Assembly: GCF_900107665.1 (NCBI RefSeq) | Contig: NZ_FNQT01000003.1 | Coordinates: 248,001 to 312,000, forward strand | DNA length: 64,000 bases | DNA from: Haloplanus vescus | Lineage (GTDB): Archaea; Halobacteriota; Halobacteria; Halobacteriales; Haloferacaceae | Reading direction: 5' to 3' | In this document: positions 8,635-17,136 of the stretch, in pieces | How positions within the stretch are numbered: position 1 is the first letter of the stretch | How the letters are laid out: each line of letters opens with the position of its first letter | Translations under genes and position numbers: made by a program | The notes under the pieces: generated by a model | What the model was told of the DNA's origin: nothing | The model's input: only the letters and a program-made list of their open reading frames with translations | The model's database searches: none

Positions 8635-9600
8635 CTACACCAGCCGAACCAGCGAGCTCTCCACTTCGCCGCCGACGGCGACGATTCGACCCTCGCGTCG
8701 GAACTCCTCGATGGGCTGGCCGGCGTGTCGCGTCTCGATTTTGTCCTCGACGGCGGCCCGGTCGATAGTCGCGTCCGGCGGGAGGACGTACACCCGTTCG
8801 GTCCACGTCGTGTCGCCCTCGATATCGAGGCGCCGCCCCGTCGCGACGGCGTTACTGAGCGGATACGTGTCCTCTGCGGGTTCGAGTTCGTACCCCGTCG
8901 CGTAGTCCGCCGTCCCGAAGTAGTCGACCAGTGCGGCGAGCCCCGAATCATCGGCCGTGTGGACTTCGCCCGCCGCCTGCTGGTCGAGCGCCGTCGCGAG
9001 TGGGTCGGTCGTGGCGTCGGGGGCGCCGATAGTGAGGAAGACGTCTGGATGGAGGCCGACGACGCGCCGCACGCCGTCCTCGGTCCGCGTGAATCGCTGC
9101 ACGTCGTCGACGAAGCCGGTGGCGGTAAAGCCCGCCTCGGCGAGCGCACTCCGAAGGGCGTCGGGGTCGAACGACCCGCCAGCGACGCGATAGGACTCGT
9201 CGGGGTCGCCGGCGTGGTTCACCGTGAGGACGGCGTCGAGGGCGTCGACGGGGATGGGGACCCCGAAGTACGCCTCGCTTCGCTGGCGCCAGTAGGTGTC
9301 CAGCGATTCGGCGAACGACGGCGTGGCGTCGCGCCGGACCGCGGCCAGCGAGAGGTGCGTGAACTCGTAGGTGTGCGGCGTCACGGGCGTCGGCGCGACG
9401 AGCCACGAGCGATAGGGGTCGAGAGTTCGCGACGTCGGTTGGGGCGTCGACGTGGTGGTGGCCGTCGCAGTCGCGGTGGCCGGCGGCGTCTCGCTCCGCT
9501 CGCCCGTCGATGTCGTCTCGGTCGCCGAATCCGCACAGCCGGCGAGGCCGCTCCCGGCCGTCAGCGCACCCAGCGTGCGGAGGTAGTGACGCCGCTGCAT
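8635..9600 (-). CDS. Tat lipoprotein, unknown function
   Basis: A 321-residue exported protein with the start MQRRHYLRTLGALTAGSGLAGCAD (RR-type signal and lipobox), then a Thr/Ser/Pro-rich linker and a mature region without catalytic motifs that I recognise. The C terminus reads GQPIEEFRREGRIVAVGGEVESSLVRLV. The longer reading that starts upstream of 9600 is rejected because it hides the signal. It is divergent from srp54. Confidence 0.7.
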   Translation of the reverse strand: MQRRHYLRTLGALTAGSGLAGCADSATETTSTGERSETPPATATATATTTSTPQPTSRTLDPYRSWLVAPTPVTPHTYEFTHLSLAAVRRDATPSFAESLDTYWRQRSEAYFGVPIPVDALDAVLTVNHAGDPDESYRVAGGSFDPDALRSALAEAGFTATGFVDDVQRFTRTEDGVRRVVGLHPDVFLTIGAPDATTDPLATALDQQAAGEVHTADDSGLAALVDYFGTADYATGYELEPAEDTYPLSNAVATGRRLDIEGDTTWTERVYVLPPDATIDRAAVEDKIETRHAGQPIEEFRREGRIVAVGGEVESSLVRLV

Positions 9601-9685
9601 CGACTCGCGTTGGCCCCCGACCGACTTATAGGCGTCCCCGGCTCTCCCGGTGAACAAAGCCTTTACCGGCGCCAGCGCGTAGCGA

Positions 9686-11092
9686 ATGGTAATGGTACTC
9701 GACAATCTGGGGAGTTCCCTGCGCGGCACTCTCTCCAAACTTCAGGGGAAGTCCCGTCTCGACGAGGACGACGTCGAGGAGGTCGTCAAGGAGATTCAGC
9801 GCTCCTTGCTCCAGGCGGACGTCGACGTCGACCTCGTGATGGAGCTCTCGGACGCCATCGAGACGCGAGCGCTCGAAGAGGAACCACCGGGTGGCACCAG
9901 CGCCCGCGACCACGTCCTCAAAATCGTCTACGAAGAACTGGTCGACCTCATCGGCGACTCGACGGAGATTCCGCTCGAACCGCAGACCATCCTCCTCGCC
10001 GGCCTCCAGGGGTCGGGGAAGACCACCTCCGCGGCGAAGATGGCGTGGTGGTTCTCGAAGAAGGGACTCCGTCCCGCGGTCATCCAGACCGACACCTTCC
10101 GCCCCGGCGCGTACGAACAGGCCGAGCAGATGTCCGACCGTGCCGAGGTGGAGTTCTACGGCGACCCCGACTCGGACGACCCGGTCGAGATTGCCCGTGA
10201 AGGGTTGGAAGCGACTTCAGACGCCGACGTTCACATCGTCGACACGGCGGGTCGACACGCCCTCGAAGACGACCTCATCGACGAAATCGAGGAGATAGAT
10301 TCGACGGTCGACCCCGACCGCTCCTTGCTCGTCCTCGACGCCGCCATCGGACAGGGCGCCAAAGACCAAGCCCAGCAGTTCGACGACTCCATCGGCATCG
10401 ACGGCGTCGTCATCACGAAACTCGACGGGACAGCGAAAGGTGGCGGTGCGCTGACCGCCGTCAACGAGACGAATTCCTCTATCGCCTTCCTCGGGACCGG
10501 TGAGACGGTACAGGACATCGAGCGCTTCGAGCCCAACGGCTTCATCTCCCGACTGCTCGGGATGGGCGACCTCAAACAGCTCTCCGAGCGCGTCGAGCGC
10601 GCGATGGCCGAGACGGGCGACGAGGAGGACGACTGGGAGCCCCAAGACATCATGGAGGGGTCGTTCACCCTGAAGGACATGCAAAAGCAGATGGAGGCGA
10701 TGAACAACATGGGGCCGCTCGACCAGGTGATGGACATGATTCCCGGCATGGGCGGCGGGCTGATGGACCAGTTGCCCGACGACGCGATGGACGTGACTCA
10801 GGACCGGATGCGAACCTTCGACGTCGCCATGGACTCGATGACCGAGGACGAACTGGAGAACCCCCGAACCATCGGCCAAGAGCGCGTCGAGCGCATCGCC
10901 CGCGGCGCCGGCGTCGACGAGGAGTCCATCCGCGAACTCCTCGAACAGCACAAGATGATGGAGCGGACCATCAAACAGTTCCAGGGGATGGGCGACGGCG
11001 ACATGCAGCGCATGATGAAGAAGATGCAGCAAGGCGACGGCGGCGGTGGCGGCGGCATGGGCGGCATGGGCGGGATGGGTCCGTTCGGATAA
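9686..11092 (+). CDS. srp54: Signal recognition particle 54 kDa GTPase
   Basis: A 468-residue SRP54/Ffh protein that binds 7S RNA and signal sequences and directs ribosomes to FtsY at the membrane. The N domain helices come first, then the G domain: G1 [40 protein letters not shown] and the closing FLGTGE. The methionine-rich M domain follows ([17 protein letters not shown]..., [16 protein letters not shown]) with a Gly/Met tail. ATG 9686 (MVMVLDN) or ATG 9692 can serve as start. Its receptor FtsY is encoded at 49.1 kb. Confidence 0.97.
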   Translation: MVMVLDNLGSSLRGTLSKLQGKSRLDEDDVEEVVKEIQRSLLQADVDVDLVMELSDAIETRALEEEPPGGTSARDHVLKIVYEELVDLIGDSTEIPLEPQTILLAGLQGSGKTTSAAKMAWWFSKKGLRPAVIQTDTFRPGAYEQAEQMSDRAEVEFYGDPDSDDPVEIAREGLEATSDADVHIVDTAGRHALEDDLIDEIEEIDSTVDPDRSLLVLDAAIGQGAKDQAQQFDDSIGIDGVVITKLDGTAKGGGALTAVNETNSSIAFLGTGETVQDIERFEPNGFISRLLGMGDLKQLSERVERAMAETGDEEDDWEPQDIMEGSFTLKDMQKQMEAMNNMGPLDQVMDMIPGMGGGLMDQLPDDAMDVTQDRMRTFDVAMDSMTEDELENPRTIGQERVERIARGAGVDEESIRELLEQHKMMERTIKQFQGMGDGDMQRMMKKMQQGDGGGGGGMGGMGGMGPFG

Positions 11093-11149
11093 CGCTCCCC
11101 ACACCGGATAGCCCGATACTTTTCATGCAGGGCTACGTCCCTCCCAACG

Positions 11150-11731
11150 ATGACCGTCCGCGAGGTTGCCGTCGAGGCCTATCGCGAGGCGCTCCCGGCA
11201 CTCGGCGCCAGCCTCGTCGGCGGCCTTCTCGCCGGCGTCGTCCTCGGCGGGATGCGCGCCGACCTTCGCTCGGTCCCCGGACTCCTCGTTCTCGTCCCGG
11301 CCCTCCTCGCGACCCGCGGGAACGTCTACGGGTCGCTCGGGGCACGCTTGGCGACCGGGCTCCATCAGGGGTTGATAGAGCCACGCGTCGCCGCCGGTGA
11401 CCGGCGCCTCCGGGCGGCGGTGGCGGCGGCCCTGGCCAACGGTATCGTCACGTCGCTGTTCGCCGCCGCCGCCGTCGTCGTCATCCTCACGACGCTCGGC
11501 AACCCCGTCGCGAGCCTCCCCCGAATGCTCGGCATCGCCCTCATTGCGGGTCTGCTCTCCGGCGTGACCCTCGTCGCCGTCGTCGTCACCGTCGTCTTCG
11601 CTGGCTACCGCCGCGGCCACAACCCCGACACGCTCGTCGGCCCCCTCGTCACGACGACGGGCGACGTCTTCGGTATCCTCTTTCTCCTAATCGCGGTCCG
11701 AACCGTCGCGCTCGTCGCGGGGGGTGGGTGA
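11150..11731 (+). CDS. SLC41/MgtE-type membrane half-transporter (first)
   Basis: A 193-residue membrane protein with five predicted hydrophobic segments. The stretch VPGLLVLVPALLATRGNVYGSLGARLATGLHQG is characteristic of the MgtE/SLC41 transmembrane domain, which conducts Mg2+ or other divalent cations. The cytoplasmic N and CBS domains of bacterial MgtE are absent. The next gene starts directly after its TGA and encodes a second such domain, so the two probably form a heteromeric channel equivalent to the two halves of animal SLC41. Confidence 0.82.
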   Translation: MTVREVAVEAYREALPALGASLVGGLLAGVVLGGMRADLRSVPGLLVLVPALLATRGNVYGSLGARLATGLHQGLIEPRVAAGDRRLRAAVAAALANGIVTSLFAAAAVVVILTTLGNPVASLPRMLGIALIAGLLSGVTLVAVVVTVVFAGYRRGHNPDTLVGPLVTTTGDVFGILFLLIAVRTVALVAGGG

Positions 11732-12289
11732 GTGAGCACCGCGTGGACCGTCCGCGCCATCTCGCGGGCCATGCTCCCCGTCCTCCTCGTGCTCACATTG
11801 GTCGAAATCGGGAGCGGGCTCGTCCTCGGCCGGTTCGAGACAACGCTGCTTCGCTACCCCTCCCTGCTCGTCCTCGTCCCCGTCACCATCGGCACGGCGG
11901 GCAACCTCGGGAGCGTCCTCGCCGCGCGCCTCTCGACGGCCTTCCACCTCGGGACGCTCTCGTTTTCCCCGGCCGACGAATCGCTCGCCGGCAACGCCGT
12001 CGCCACCGTTGCGCTCGCGGCCTCCATCTTCCCCGTCGTCGGACTGGGGGCGTGGGGCCTGACCGCGCTCACGGGGTCGACCGAACTCTCGCCGTGGACG
12101 GTCCTCGCCGTCTCGATATCGAGTGGGCTCTCGCTGGCCGTCCTCGCCGTCCTCGTCACCGTCGTCGCCACCTACGCCGCCTACCGGTTCGAACTCGACC
12201 CCGACGACGTGGTGATTCCCGTCGTCACCAACACCTGCGACGTTCTCGGCGTCGTCCTCCTCTATCTCGCCGTCCTCGTGTTCGTCTAG
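11732..12289 (+). CDS. SLC41/MgtE-type membrane half-transporter (second)
   Basis: A 185-residue membrane protein with GTG start immediately after the previous stop. It repeats the family signature (PSLLVLVPVTIGTAGNLGSVLAARLSTAFHLG) and the final helix VVIPVVTNTCDVLGVVLLYLAVLVFV containing an Asp typical of the pore. It is a diverged paralogue of its neighbour. Its stop overlaps the stop of the convergent yjbQ gene by the shared tetranucleotide CTAG. Confidence 0.82.
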   Translation: MSTAWTVRAISRAMLPVLLVLTLVEIGSGLVLGRFETTLLRYPSLLVLVPVTIGTAGNLGSVLAARLSTAFHLGTLSFSPADESLAGNAVATVALAASIFPVVGLGAWGLTALTGSTELSPWTVLAVSISSGLSLAVLAVLVTVVATYAAYRFELDPDDVVIPVVTNTCDVLGVVLLYLAVLVFV

Positions 12290-12666
12290 ACGACTCGGAC
12301 CGTCCGCTCCCGCGGCCCGTCGCACTCGACCAGCAGCATCGACTGCCACCGCCCGAGCGCCACCTCCCCGTCGTCGACCGGAACCGTCTCCGAGGCGCCG
12401 AGGACGAGTGTCCGGAGGTGGGAATCGGCGTTCCCGTCCAGCTCGTCGTGGCGCCACCCCTCGTCGGGGACCAACTCCGAGAGGAACGTTTCCACGTCGT
12501 CCAGCAGGCGCGGTTCGGCTTCGTTGACGACGACGCCCGCGGTGGTGTGTTCGACGAAGACCGTCGCTGTCGGTGCATTTCGCTCCCGCGCCGCTACTGC
12601 CGACTCGACGCGGTCGGTGATGTCGACGGCTTCGAGGCGCGTGTCGGTCGAGACGGTGAACTCCAT
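12286..12666 (-). CDS. YjbQ family protein (UPF0047)
   Basis: A 126-residue protein of the YjbQ/UPF0047 family. The metal-site pattern is present: VFVEHTTAGVVVNEAEPRLL, WRHDELDGNADSHLRTLVLGASETVPV, and W-Q-S-M-L-L-V-E-C-D-G-P-R-E-R-T. Some members have weak thiamine phosphate synthase activity in bacteria, but the true role is unsettled. Convergent with the transporter pair. Confidence 0.88.
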   Translation of the reverse strand: MEFTVSTDTRLEAVDITDRVESAVAARERNAPTATVFVEHTTAGVVVNEAEPRLLDDVETFLSELVPDEGWRHDELDGNADSHLRTLVLGASETVPVDDGEVALGRWQSMLLVECDGPRERTVRVV

Positions 12667-12695
12667 AGCCGACCGTCACCGCCGAGCGAGAAAAG

Positions 12696-13109
12696 TTACT
12701 CGTCGGGCTGAATCGGCTTGCCCTCTTCCGTCGGCGGCGCGACGTGGTCGATGACTGTCTCCACGTCGGGGTCGTGGACGGTCACCTGCACCTCGATGTC
12801 GCCGAGTTCGTCCGGATTGCCCACCGCGAAGTTGACGACGCCCTCGAACGCCGCCTGCTTTTTGAGTGCGAACGAGAAGCCGTCCTCGTCGGCGCTGCCG
12901 AGGAACTGGCGGCGCGCGGTGTCGAGAATCTCCTGTTCGTGCAGTCGCTCGGCGAAGTCGTCCATCGAATGCGCCTCGGCGACGATTCGCCCCGGTTCCT
13001 GTTCCGTCTCCGCGTTCGGGAACAGGTTCCGAACTGCGTCTACCACTCGGTCCGTCACTTCCGTATCTCGGACGGGTGCGACCACCCGCACGTCGATCTG
13101 ATAGATCAT
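12696..13109 (-). CDS. UPF0201 family RNA-binding-like protein
   Basis: A 137-residue protein starting MIYQIDVRVVAPVRDTEVTDRVVDAVRNLFPNAE, the pattern of archaeal UPF0201 proteins, which adopt a fold resembling ribosomal protein L5 and are presumed to bind RNA. Its ATG overlaps the TGA of the upstream UPF0200 kinase-like gene, so they are coupled; this gene pair is conserved in archaea, suggesting a shared role that remains undescribed. Confidence 0.85.
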   Translation of the reverse strand: MIYQIDVRVVAPVRDTEVTDRVVDAVRNLFPNAETEQEPGRIVAEAHSMDDFAERLHEQEILDTARRQFLGSADEDGFSFALKKQAAFEGVVNFAVGNPDELGDIEVQVTVHDPDVETVIDHVAPPTEEGKPIQPDE

Positions 13110-13651
13110 AAGTCGTCCTCCAGCAACTCGCGAATCCGCTCGCGGAACGATTCGAGCGACGCCGTGTTCTGTACCGTCACGTCCGCTCGGTCCATCACCT
13201 CGCCCATGCCGAACCCGAGTTCGCGCTCCTCGCGCGCCCGCAACGCCTCGCGGTTGAGGTCCGTGTCGTCGCGGCCGCGGTCGGCCAACCGCTCCGCGCG
13301 CGTCTCGAACGGCGCCTCGATGCTCACGAGGACGAACCCGTCCCCGAAGGCGTCCTCGAAGCGTTCGATTTCGGCGGGCGAGCGCAACCCGTCGACGAGC
13401 ACTGTCTCCGCCTCCTCCAGCGACGACTCGATGAGCGGAAGCGACCGCTCGGCGATGGCCGTCTCGCCCTCCTCCTCGCGGAGCGCCGTCGCGACCGACC
13501 CGTGGTGTTCCGCTGGGTCGAGCCCCCGGTCGCGACACGCCTCGCGGATGACGTCGCCCATCGTGACGACCGGGACGCCGGCCTCGCGGGCGACTGCCGC
13601 GGCCTCCCCCTTCCCGCTTCCGGGGAGCCCGACGGTTCCGAGTACCTTCAT
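13106..13651 (-). CDS. UPF0200 P-loop kinase-like protein
   Basis: A 181-residue P-loop NTPase. Walker A is GLPGSGKGEAA at residues about 7-17, followed by VTMGDVIREACRDRGL and LVDGLRSPAEIERFEDAFGDGFVLVSIEAPFETRAERL, which match the dephospho-CoA kinase/adenylate kinase-like UPF0200 family of archaea. The substrate is unknown. It overlaps by 4 bp (ATGA) with the downstream UPF0201 gene. Confidence 0.85.
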   Translation of the reverse strand: MKVLGTVGLPGSGKGEAAAVAREAGVPVVTMGDVIREACRDRGLDPAEHHGSVATALREEEGETAIAERSLPLIESSLEEAETVLVDGLRSPAEIERFEDAFGDGFVLVSIEAPFETRAERLADRGRDDTDLNREALRAREERELGFGMGEVMDRADVTVQNTASLESFRERIRELLEDDL

Positions 13652-13735
13652 CGAACACGACTACCCGCTTCGCAGGCTTATACTCTGCCTTCGCCGCCGC
13701 GCCAGCCTTTTGCCCGCTGTCACCCTCTGGAACGT

Positions 13736-14113
13736 ATGGCACAACGCTCCCTCCTCACGCGCGCCCTCTGGTTCGTCGTCGTCGGCTGGTGGGCCACGCC
13801 CGCCGTCGTCAACGCCGCGTGGTTCCTCTGTGCGACCGTCGTCGGCGCCCCCATCGGCATCAAACTCATAAATCTCATCCCCACCGTCCTGACGCTGAAA
13901 GAACCCCGCTCGCTTGACGCCCACGAGGATTCGACGGGCCAGCGTTCGCTCGCGCTCCGGGCCCTCTACTTCGTCCTCGTCGGCTGGTGGCTCGGCTGGA
14001 TATGGGCGAACGTCGCGAGCTTCCTCGCTATTACTATCGTCGGCTTGCCGCTCGCGGTTCCGATGTTCGACCGCCTGCCCTACGTCACGTCGCTGTACCG
14101 CTTCGATGGCTGA
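13736..14113 (+). CDS. YccF-domain membrane protein
   Basis: A 125-residue membrane protein made of two similar halves, each with W-F-V-V-V-G-W-W or Y-F-V-L-V-G-W-W followed by a hydrophobic helix and a short conserved end (GAPIGIKLINLIP; GLPLAVPMFDRLP). This is the duplicated YccF/DUF307 pattern. Function is unknown. ATG 13736 begins the first conserved block; the longer upstream reading is antisense to the UPF0200 gene. Confidence 0.78.
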   Translation: MAQRSLLTRALWFVVVGWWATPAVVNAAWFLCATVVGAPIGIKLINLIPTVLTLKEPRSLDAHEDSTGQRSLALRALYFVLVGWWLGWIWANVASFLAITIVGLPLAVPMFDRLPYVTSLYRFDG

Positions 14114-14129
14114 TGGGCGTTCCGAACCG

Positions 14130-14135
14130 TTTTTT
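14130..14135 (+). terminator. T6 tract between the YccF gene and tRNA-Arg
   Basis: Six thymines 17 bases after the YccF stop. It may end that transcript ahead of the tRNA, whose own promoter would then lie in the same short gap. Confidence 0.35.
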
Positions 14136-14160
14136 GACCGTCCCCCGTTCTCCCCGGTGA

Positions 14161-14264
14161 GGGCACGTAGCTCAGTCCGGATAGAGCGTCGGACTTCTAA
14201 CTCCGCGCGGTCGCGTGTGGGGGAAGGCATCCGACGGTCGTGGGTTCAAATCCCATCGTGCCCG
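14161..14264 (+). tRNA. tRNA-Arg(UCU) with intron
   Basis: The acceptor stem GGGCACG pairs with CGTGCCC (14257-14263), the anticodon stem is TCGGA/TCCGA and the anticodon TCT is at 14196-14198. A 29-base intron interrupts the loop one base after the anticodon. T arm is GTGGG-TTCAAAT-CCCAT. The mature tRNA is 75 bases. Confidence 0.93.
14200..14228 (+). other. tRNA intron with bulge-helix-bulge splice site
   Basis: The precursor folds into the archaeal endonuclease target: central 4-bp helix CTTC (14194-14197) with GAAG (14223-14226), 3-base bulges TAA (14198-14200) and GCA (14227-14229), the exon stem on one side and intron stem CTCC/GGGG on the other. Cutting after the second base of each bulge removes exactly 14200-14228, the canonical 37/38 position. 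Confidence 0.88.
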
Positions 14265-14307
14265 TAATGGCGTGGCCGAGCGTCAGCGAGGCCCGCCGAA
14301 CTCCTCG
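14255..14307. repeat. Left 53-bp direct repeat at tRNA-Arg
   Basis: These 53 bases begin in the last ten bases of tRNA-Arg and match 14942-14994 at 48 positions with no gap. The pair brackets the toxin-antitoxin genes, resembling attachment sites of a very small insertion. Confidence 0.75.
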
Positions 14308-14348
14308 CAGGACTCCCATGTGCCTATTCGGCCAACCACGATACCGTA

Positions 14349-14645
14349 TCAGTCGAATCCGTAGCGCTTGTGCGCCTCGTCGATGTCCATGATTTCGATG
14401 ACACGGACTTCCTCGTCCGCTTCGAGAACGTCGTAGAACGCGGTGTGGGTCCGACCGATATGCAGACGATAGAGCTCCGCCCCCTCGAGCACCAGCTTCT
14501 CTTTGTCACCGGCTCCCGAATCCGGTCTCGGATACGGATCGTCCGCTAAGTTCCGAAGGTTGTCCGTCACGATGCGGGTGCTCTTCTCATCTAGCGCGGC
14601 GACGTACTCACGGGCTTCCTCCGCGAGGAGGACCTCATAACTCAT
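14349..14645 (-). CDS. RelE/ParE-superfamily toxin
   Basis: A 98-residue protein with the RelE fold: an N-terminal strand and two helices (YEVLLAEEAREYVAALDEKSTRIVTDNLRNLADDPYP), then a beta sheet (LYRLHIGRTHTAFYDVLEADEEVRVIEIMDIDEAHKRYG). Family toxins cleave ribosome-bound mRNA or, in the ParE branch, poison gyrase. The gene overlaps the upstream antitoxin by 11 bases, as in typical modules. Confidence 0.82.
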   Translation of the reverse strand: MSYEVLLAEEAREYVAALDEKSTRIVTDNLRNLADDPYPRPDSGAGDKEKLVLEGAELYRLHIGRTHTAFYDVLEADEEVRVIEIMDIDEAHKRYGFD

Positions 14646-14832
14646 CGAGCGATGTCAGTTCGTCAGTGTCCGCTTCACGGACTTCCGTCGCTCGCTCGGC
14701 GAGTTGGCGGCGCTGGTGTTCTCGAATCAGTTCCCCCAGCAAGTCGTCGTACGTCTCGCCCGCCTCCTTGAGGTCGTTCAGTTCTTTCCACCGTTCTTCC
14801 GTGACCGGAATTCGCTTGCTGGCGTTGGACAT
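14635..14832 (-). CDS. Antitoxin of the RelE-type module
   Basis: A 65-residue protein: residues 1-40 (KRIPVTEERWKELNDLKEAGETYDDLLGELI) are like haloarchaeal VapB/CopG-type DNA-binding antitoxins and the acidic tail (VREADTDELTSLDEL) would wrap the toxin. ATG 14832 is preferred; a TTG at 14853 would add seven residues. It precedes and overlaps the toxin gene and probably represses the pair. Confidence 0.78.
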   Translation of the reverse strand: MSNASKRIPVTEERWKELNDLKEAGETYDDLLGELIREHQRRQLAERATEVREADTDELTSLDEL

Positions 14833-14941
14833 ACGTCTCGACTCCTCTGTCAATCCTTACAACGTTTACAGTCAAAAGGTTTCGGTGGAGGAACTGCATT
14901 CGTCACTATCGAGGTTGCACATCGCCGGAGAATCGGACTCT

Positions 14942-14994
14942 ATCGTGTCCGTAATGGCGTGGCCGAACGATAGCGAGGCTCGCCGAACTCCTCG
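14942..14994. repeat. Right 53-bp direct repeat
   Basis: Counterpart of 14255-14307 with five substitutions. It ends just before the DUF5518 gene and contains only the last few tRNA bases, so it is not a tRNA. Confidence 0.75.
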
Positions 14995-15009
14995 TACCTG
15001 CCACCGAAC

Positions 15010-15375
15010 TCAGATTTCGTCCACCAGATACGACCCCAGATACCCGCCGAGCGCGCTCAGTCCGACGGTGTAGGCGAGCGTAACCCCGCCGCCGACGAGG
15101 AGGAGGAGGAGTATCCCGAGGGCGCCGAACGCCATCCCCGGGTCTGCGACGCCGAGGAAGACGCCGAAGACGACGAACGCGAGGAGGCCGATGAGCACGA
15201 GCGGCACGGAGGCAATCAACCCCGAAATCGCGCCGAGGCGCGCACCTTCGGCGTGGTCGGCCTCGTCGAGATACGCGGCGACGACACCGCCGAAGACGGG
15301 CGAGAACGGGATGAACGAGAGCACGACGGTCACGGCGGCACCGAGGAGGGCGTTGAGGGTGGAATCGGAGACCAT
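15010..15375 (-). CDS. DUF5518 membrane protein
   Basis: A 121-residue membrane protein with four hydrophobic helices. The N-terminal A-x3-V-V-L-S-F-I-P-F-S-P-V-F-G-G-V-V-A-A-Y-L pattern followed by GARLGAISGLIA is that of DUF5518, a small haloarchaeal membrane family without known function. The C terminus is GALGGYLGSYLVDEI-like. Confidence 0.78.
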   Translation of the reverse strand: MVSDSTLNALLGAAVTVVLSFIPFSPVFGGVVAAYLDEADHAEGARLGAISGLIASVPLVLIGLLAFVVFGVFLGVADPGMAFGALGILLLLLVGGGVTLAYTVGLSALGGYLGSYLVDEI

Positions 15376-15415
15376 AGCGGGCAGTCGACGGCCGTCGAAA
15401 AAACTCTTCGGCCCG

Positions 15416-16000
15416 TTACAGGCTGCGGTCGATGACGCGTTTGGCCGCCGTCGCCTTCTCCTTCCAGCCGTACCCCGCCTCGTAGACGTGGCGTTTCTTC
15501 TCGACCAGCGCCTCGGGCGATGCCTCCTCGAAGCCGCCGCGGTCCCACGTTCCGCTCTCGCGGAGCCACTCGGTCACGTTCTGTTTCGTCTCCGCCCACG
15601 ACAGGCCGACCATCTCGTACCAGGCAATCATGGCGAAGACGGCGTTGTCGTGACAGCCGGGGACGCTCCCGCGCTCGTAGATGGTCTTGATGGGGTCGCG
15701 GGTGGGCACCGACACCGCCTCGCGGTACTCCTCAGCGGGCAGGAGACGCAGGCGGTCGTTGGTGTCGTCGATGCGGCCGTCGCGGCGGAGGCGTTCGACT
15801 GCGGCCTGCCGGAGCGGTCCCCACTCCGTGACGGCCTCGGGAAGCGCGTCGGCGTCGGTCACCCCGCCCGAGAGTACGGCCACCACGTCGACGTAGGCCG
15901 CCTCGATGTCGGCCCACGGCGTCCCCTCGAATCGGCAGTCGGCGTCGTGGAGGCTGTTGGTCGTCCGGCATTCCGGGCACGGGTACTCGAACGTCGGCAC
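15416..16000 (-). CDS. Zinc-finger protein beside priL, unknown function
   Basis: A 194-residue soluble protein. Residues 8-22 form a C-x2-C-x10-C knuckle (YPCPECRTTNSLHDADCRF). The middle (RRDGRIDDTNDRLRLLPAEEYREAV) looks like a winged helix. The C-terminal part GCHDNAVFAMIAWYEMVGLSWAETKQNVTEWL resembles the helical PriCT domain found in some primases; this is my inference from pattern only. It is divergent from the primase large-subunit gene with an 83-bp gap, which supports a replication-linked role. Confidence 0.7.
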   Translation of the reverse strand: MPTFEYPCPECRTTNSLHDADCRFEGTPWADIEAAYVDVVAVLSGGVTDADALPEAVTEWGPLRQAAVERLRRDGRIDDTNDRLRLLPAEEYREAVSVPTRDPIKTIYERGSVPGCHDNAVFAMIAWYEMVGLSWAETKQNVTEWLRESGTWDRGGFEEASPEALVEKKRHVYEAGYGWKEKATAAKRVIDRSL

Positions 16001-16083
16001 GACTACTCGCTGGGTGGACGCGAACTTAGGTCGTGTGGTTGTGACCGTCGCGCTTATCCACCCCGCTCTACAACCGTCGGTCG

Positions 16084-17133
16084 ATGCGTCCCGACCCGCT
16101 CTACGCCCGGTATCCGTTCTTTCGCGCTGCGCGCGAGGCGGTCCAGCGGGCCGATATCTCGCCGCCGCGACTGGTCACGCAGGGTGACCCCGCGGTCGAA
16201 CGCGCCCGCGAACGCGTCGAACGCGCGCTCATGTCGGGCACCGTCGAGTCGGAGACGCCCGAACGCTGGAGCGACCGCGACGAACTCCTCTCGTATCCCA
16301 TCGCGCGCATCCTCGTCTCGCTGGTCGATATGCGCGCCGCCGTCGAGAAGTACGCGGAAGCGGAGGCAGACACCGCCCACGAACGCCTCCAGGCCGACCT
16401 CAACGCGAGCGACGACGACCTACAGAGCGTCTCGCGCCCGCGGGCCGACCTCGACACCGTCCTCGCGGAGTTCGACCTCGCAGACGCCGTGACCCGCGAG
16501 GGCGACGACGCCCACCACCCCTGGTTTCGGGTCGACGTGGCCGCGTATCTCCGCCTCGTCGACACCGACTGGGGCGACGAGTGGCGTCTCGTCAACCGCG
16601 AACTGGCCGCCGGCGAGGTGCCCGTTCGTGGCGAGGAACTCCACCGACTGCTCCGCGAAGCGGTCCGCCGCCGGGTCGTCGACGGCCTCCCCTTCGACGT
16701 TCGGGGGAGCGCCGCCGGCGACGAACTCGCCGCGGCGTTGGACGACGACGTGACGACGCTCCGGGAGCGACTCGCGGACCGCGACCGCCTCCCCTCCGTC
16801 GACGTCGTCGCCCCCGAGCAGTTCCCGCCCTGTATGCAGGCGGCGCTCGACGGTGACGACCTCTCGGCACACGCGGCCTTCGCCGCCACCGCCTTCCTCG
16901 TCTCACTCGGCCTCGACGCCGACACCATCGCTCAGCGGTGGCCCGTCCTCGACGACGATTCGCTCGACTACCGAGTGGCGGTGCTCGAAGACAAAGACGG
17001 CAGTCAGTATCCGGCGCCCTCGTGTACGACGATGCAGACGTTCGACGCCTGCGTGAACCCCGACGAGCGCTGTGAGACTATCGACCATCCGCTCCGATAC
17101 TACGCGGCCGCCGTCGCCGAAGCCGACGACTGA
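16084..17133 (+). CDS. priL: DNA primase large subunit PriL
   Basis: A 349-residue archaeal primase regulatory subunit. The N-terminal part (DPLYARYPFFRAAREAV...) is the helical PriS-binding domain. The C-terminal domain holds the four conserved cysteines that bind a 4Fe-4S cluster: FPPCMQAAL, PSCTTMQTF, FDACVNPDERC and the closing DHPLRYY. It pairs with PriS, not in this window, to synthesise RNA primers. Confidence 0.94.
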   Translation: MRPDPLYARYPFFRAAREAVQRADISPPRLVTQGDPAVERARERVERALMSGTVESETPERWSDRDELLSYPIARILVSLVDMRAAVEKYAEAEADTAHERLQADLNASDDDLQSVSRPRADLDTVLAEFDLADAVTREGDDAHHPWFRVDVAAYLRLVDTDWGDEWRLVNRELAAGEVPVRGEELHRLLREAVRRRVVDGLPFDVRGSAAGDELAAALDDDVTTLRERLADRDRLPSVDVVAPEQFPPCMQAALDGDDLSAHAAFAATAFLVSLGLDADTIAQRWPVLDDDSLDYRVAVLEDKDGSQYPAPSCTTMQTFDACVNPDERCETIDHPLRYYAAAVAEADD

Positions 17134-17136
17134 GCC

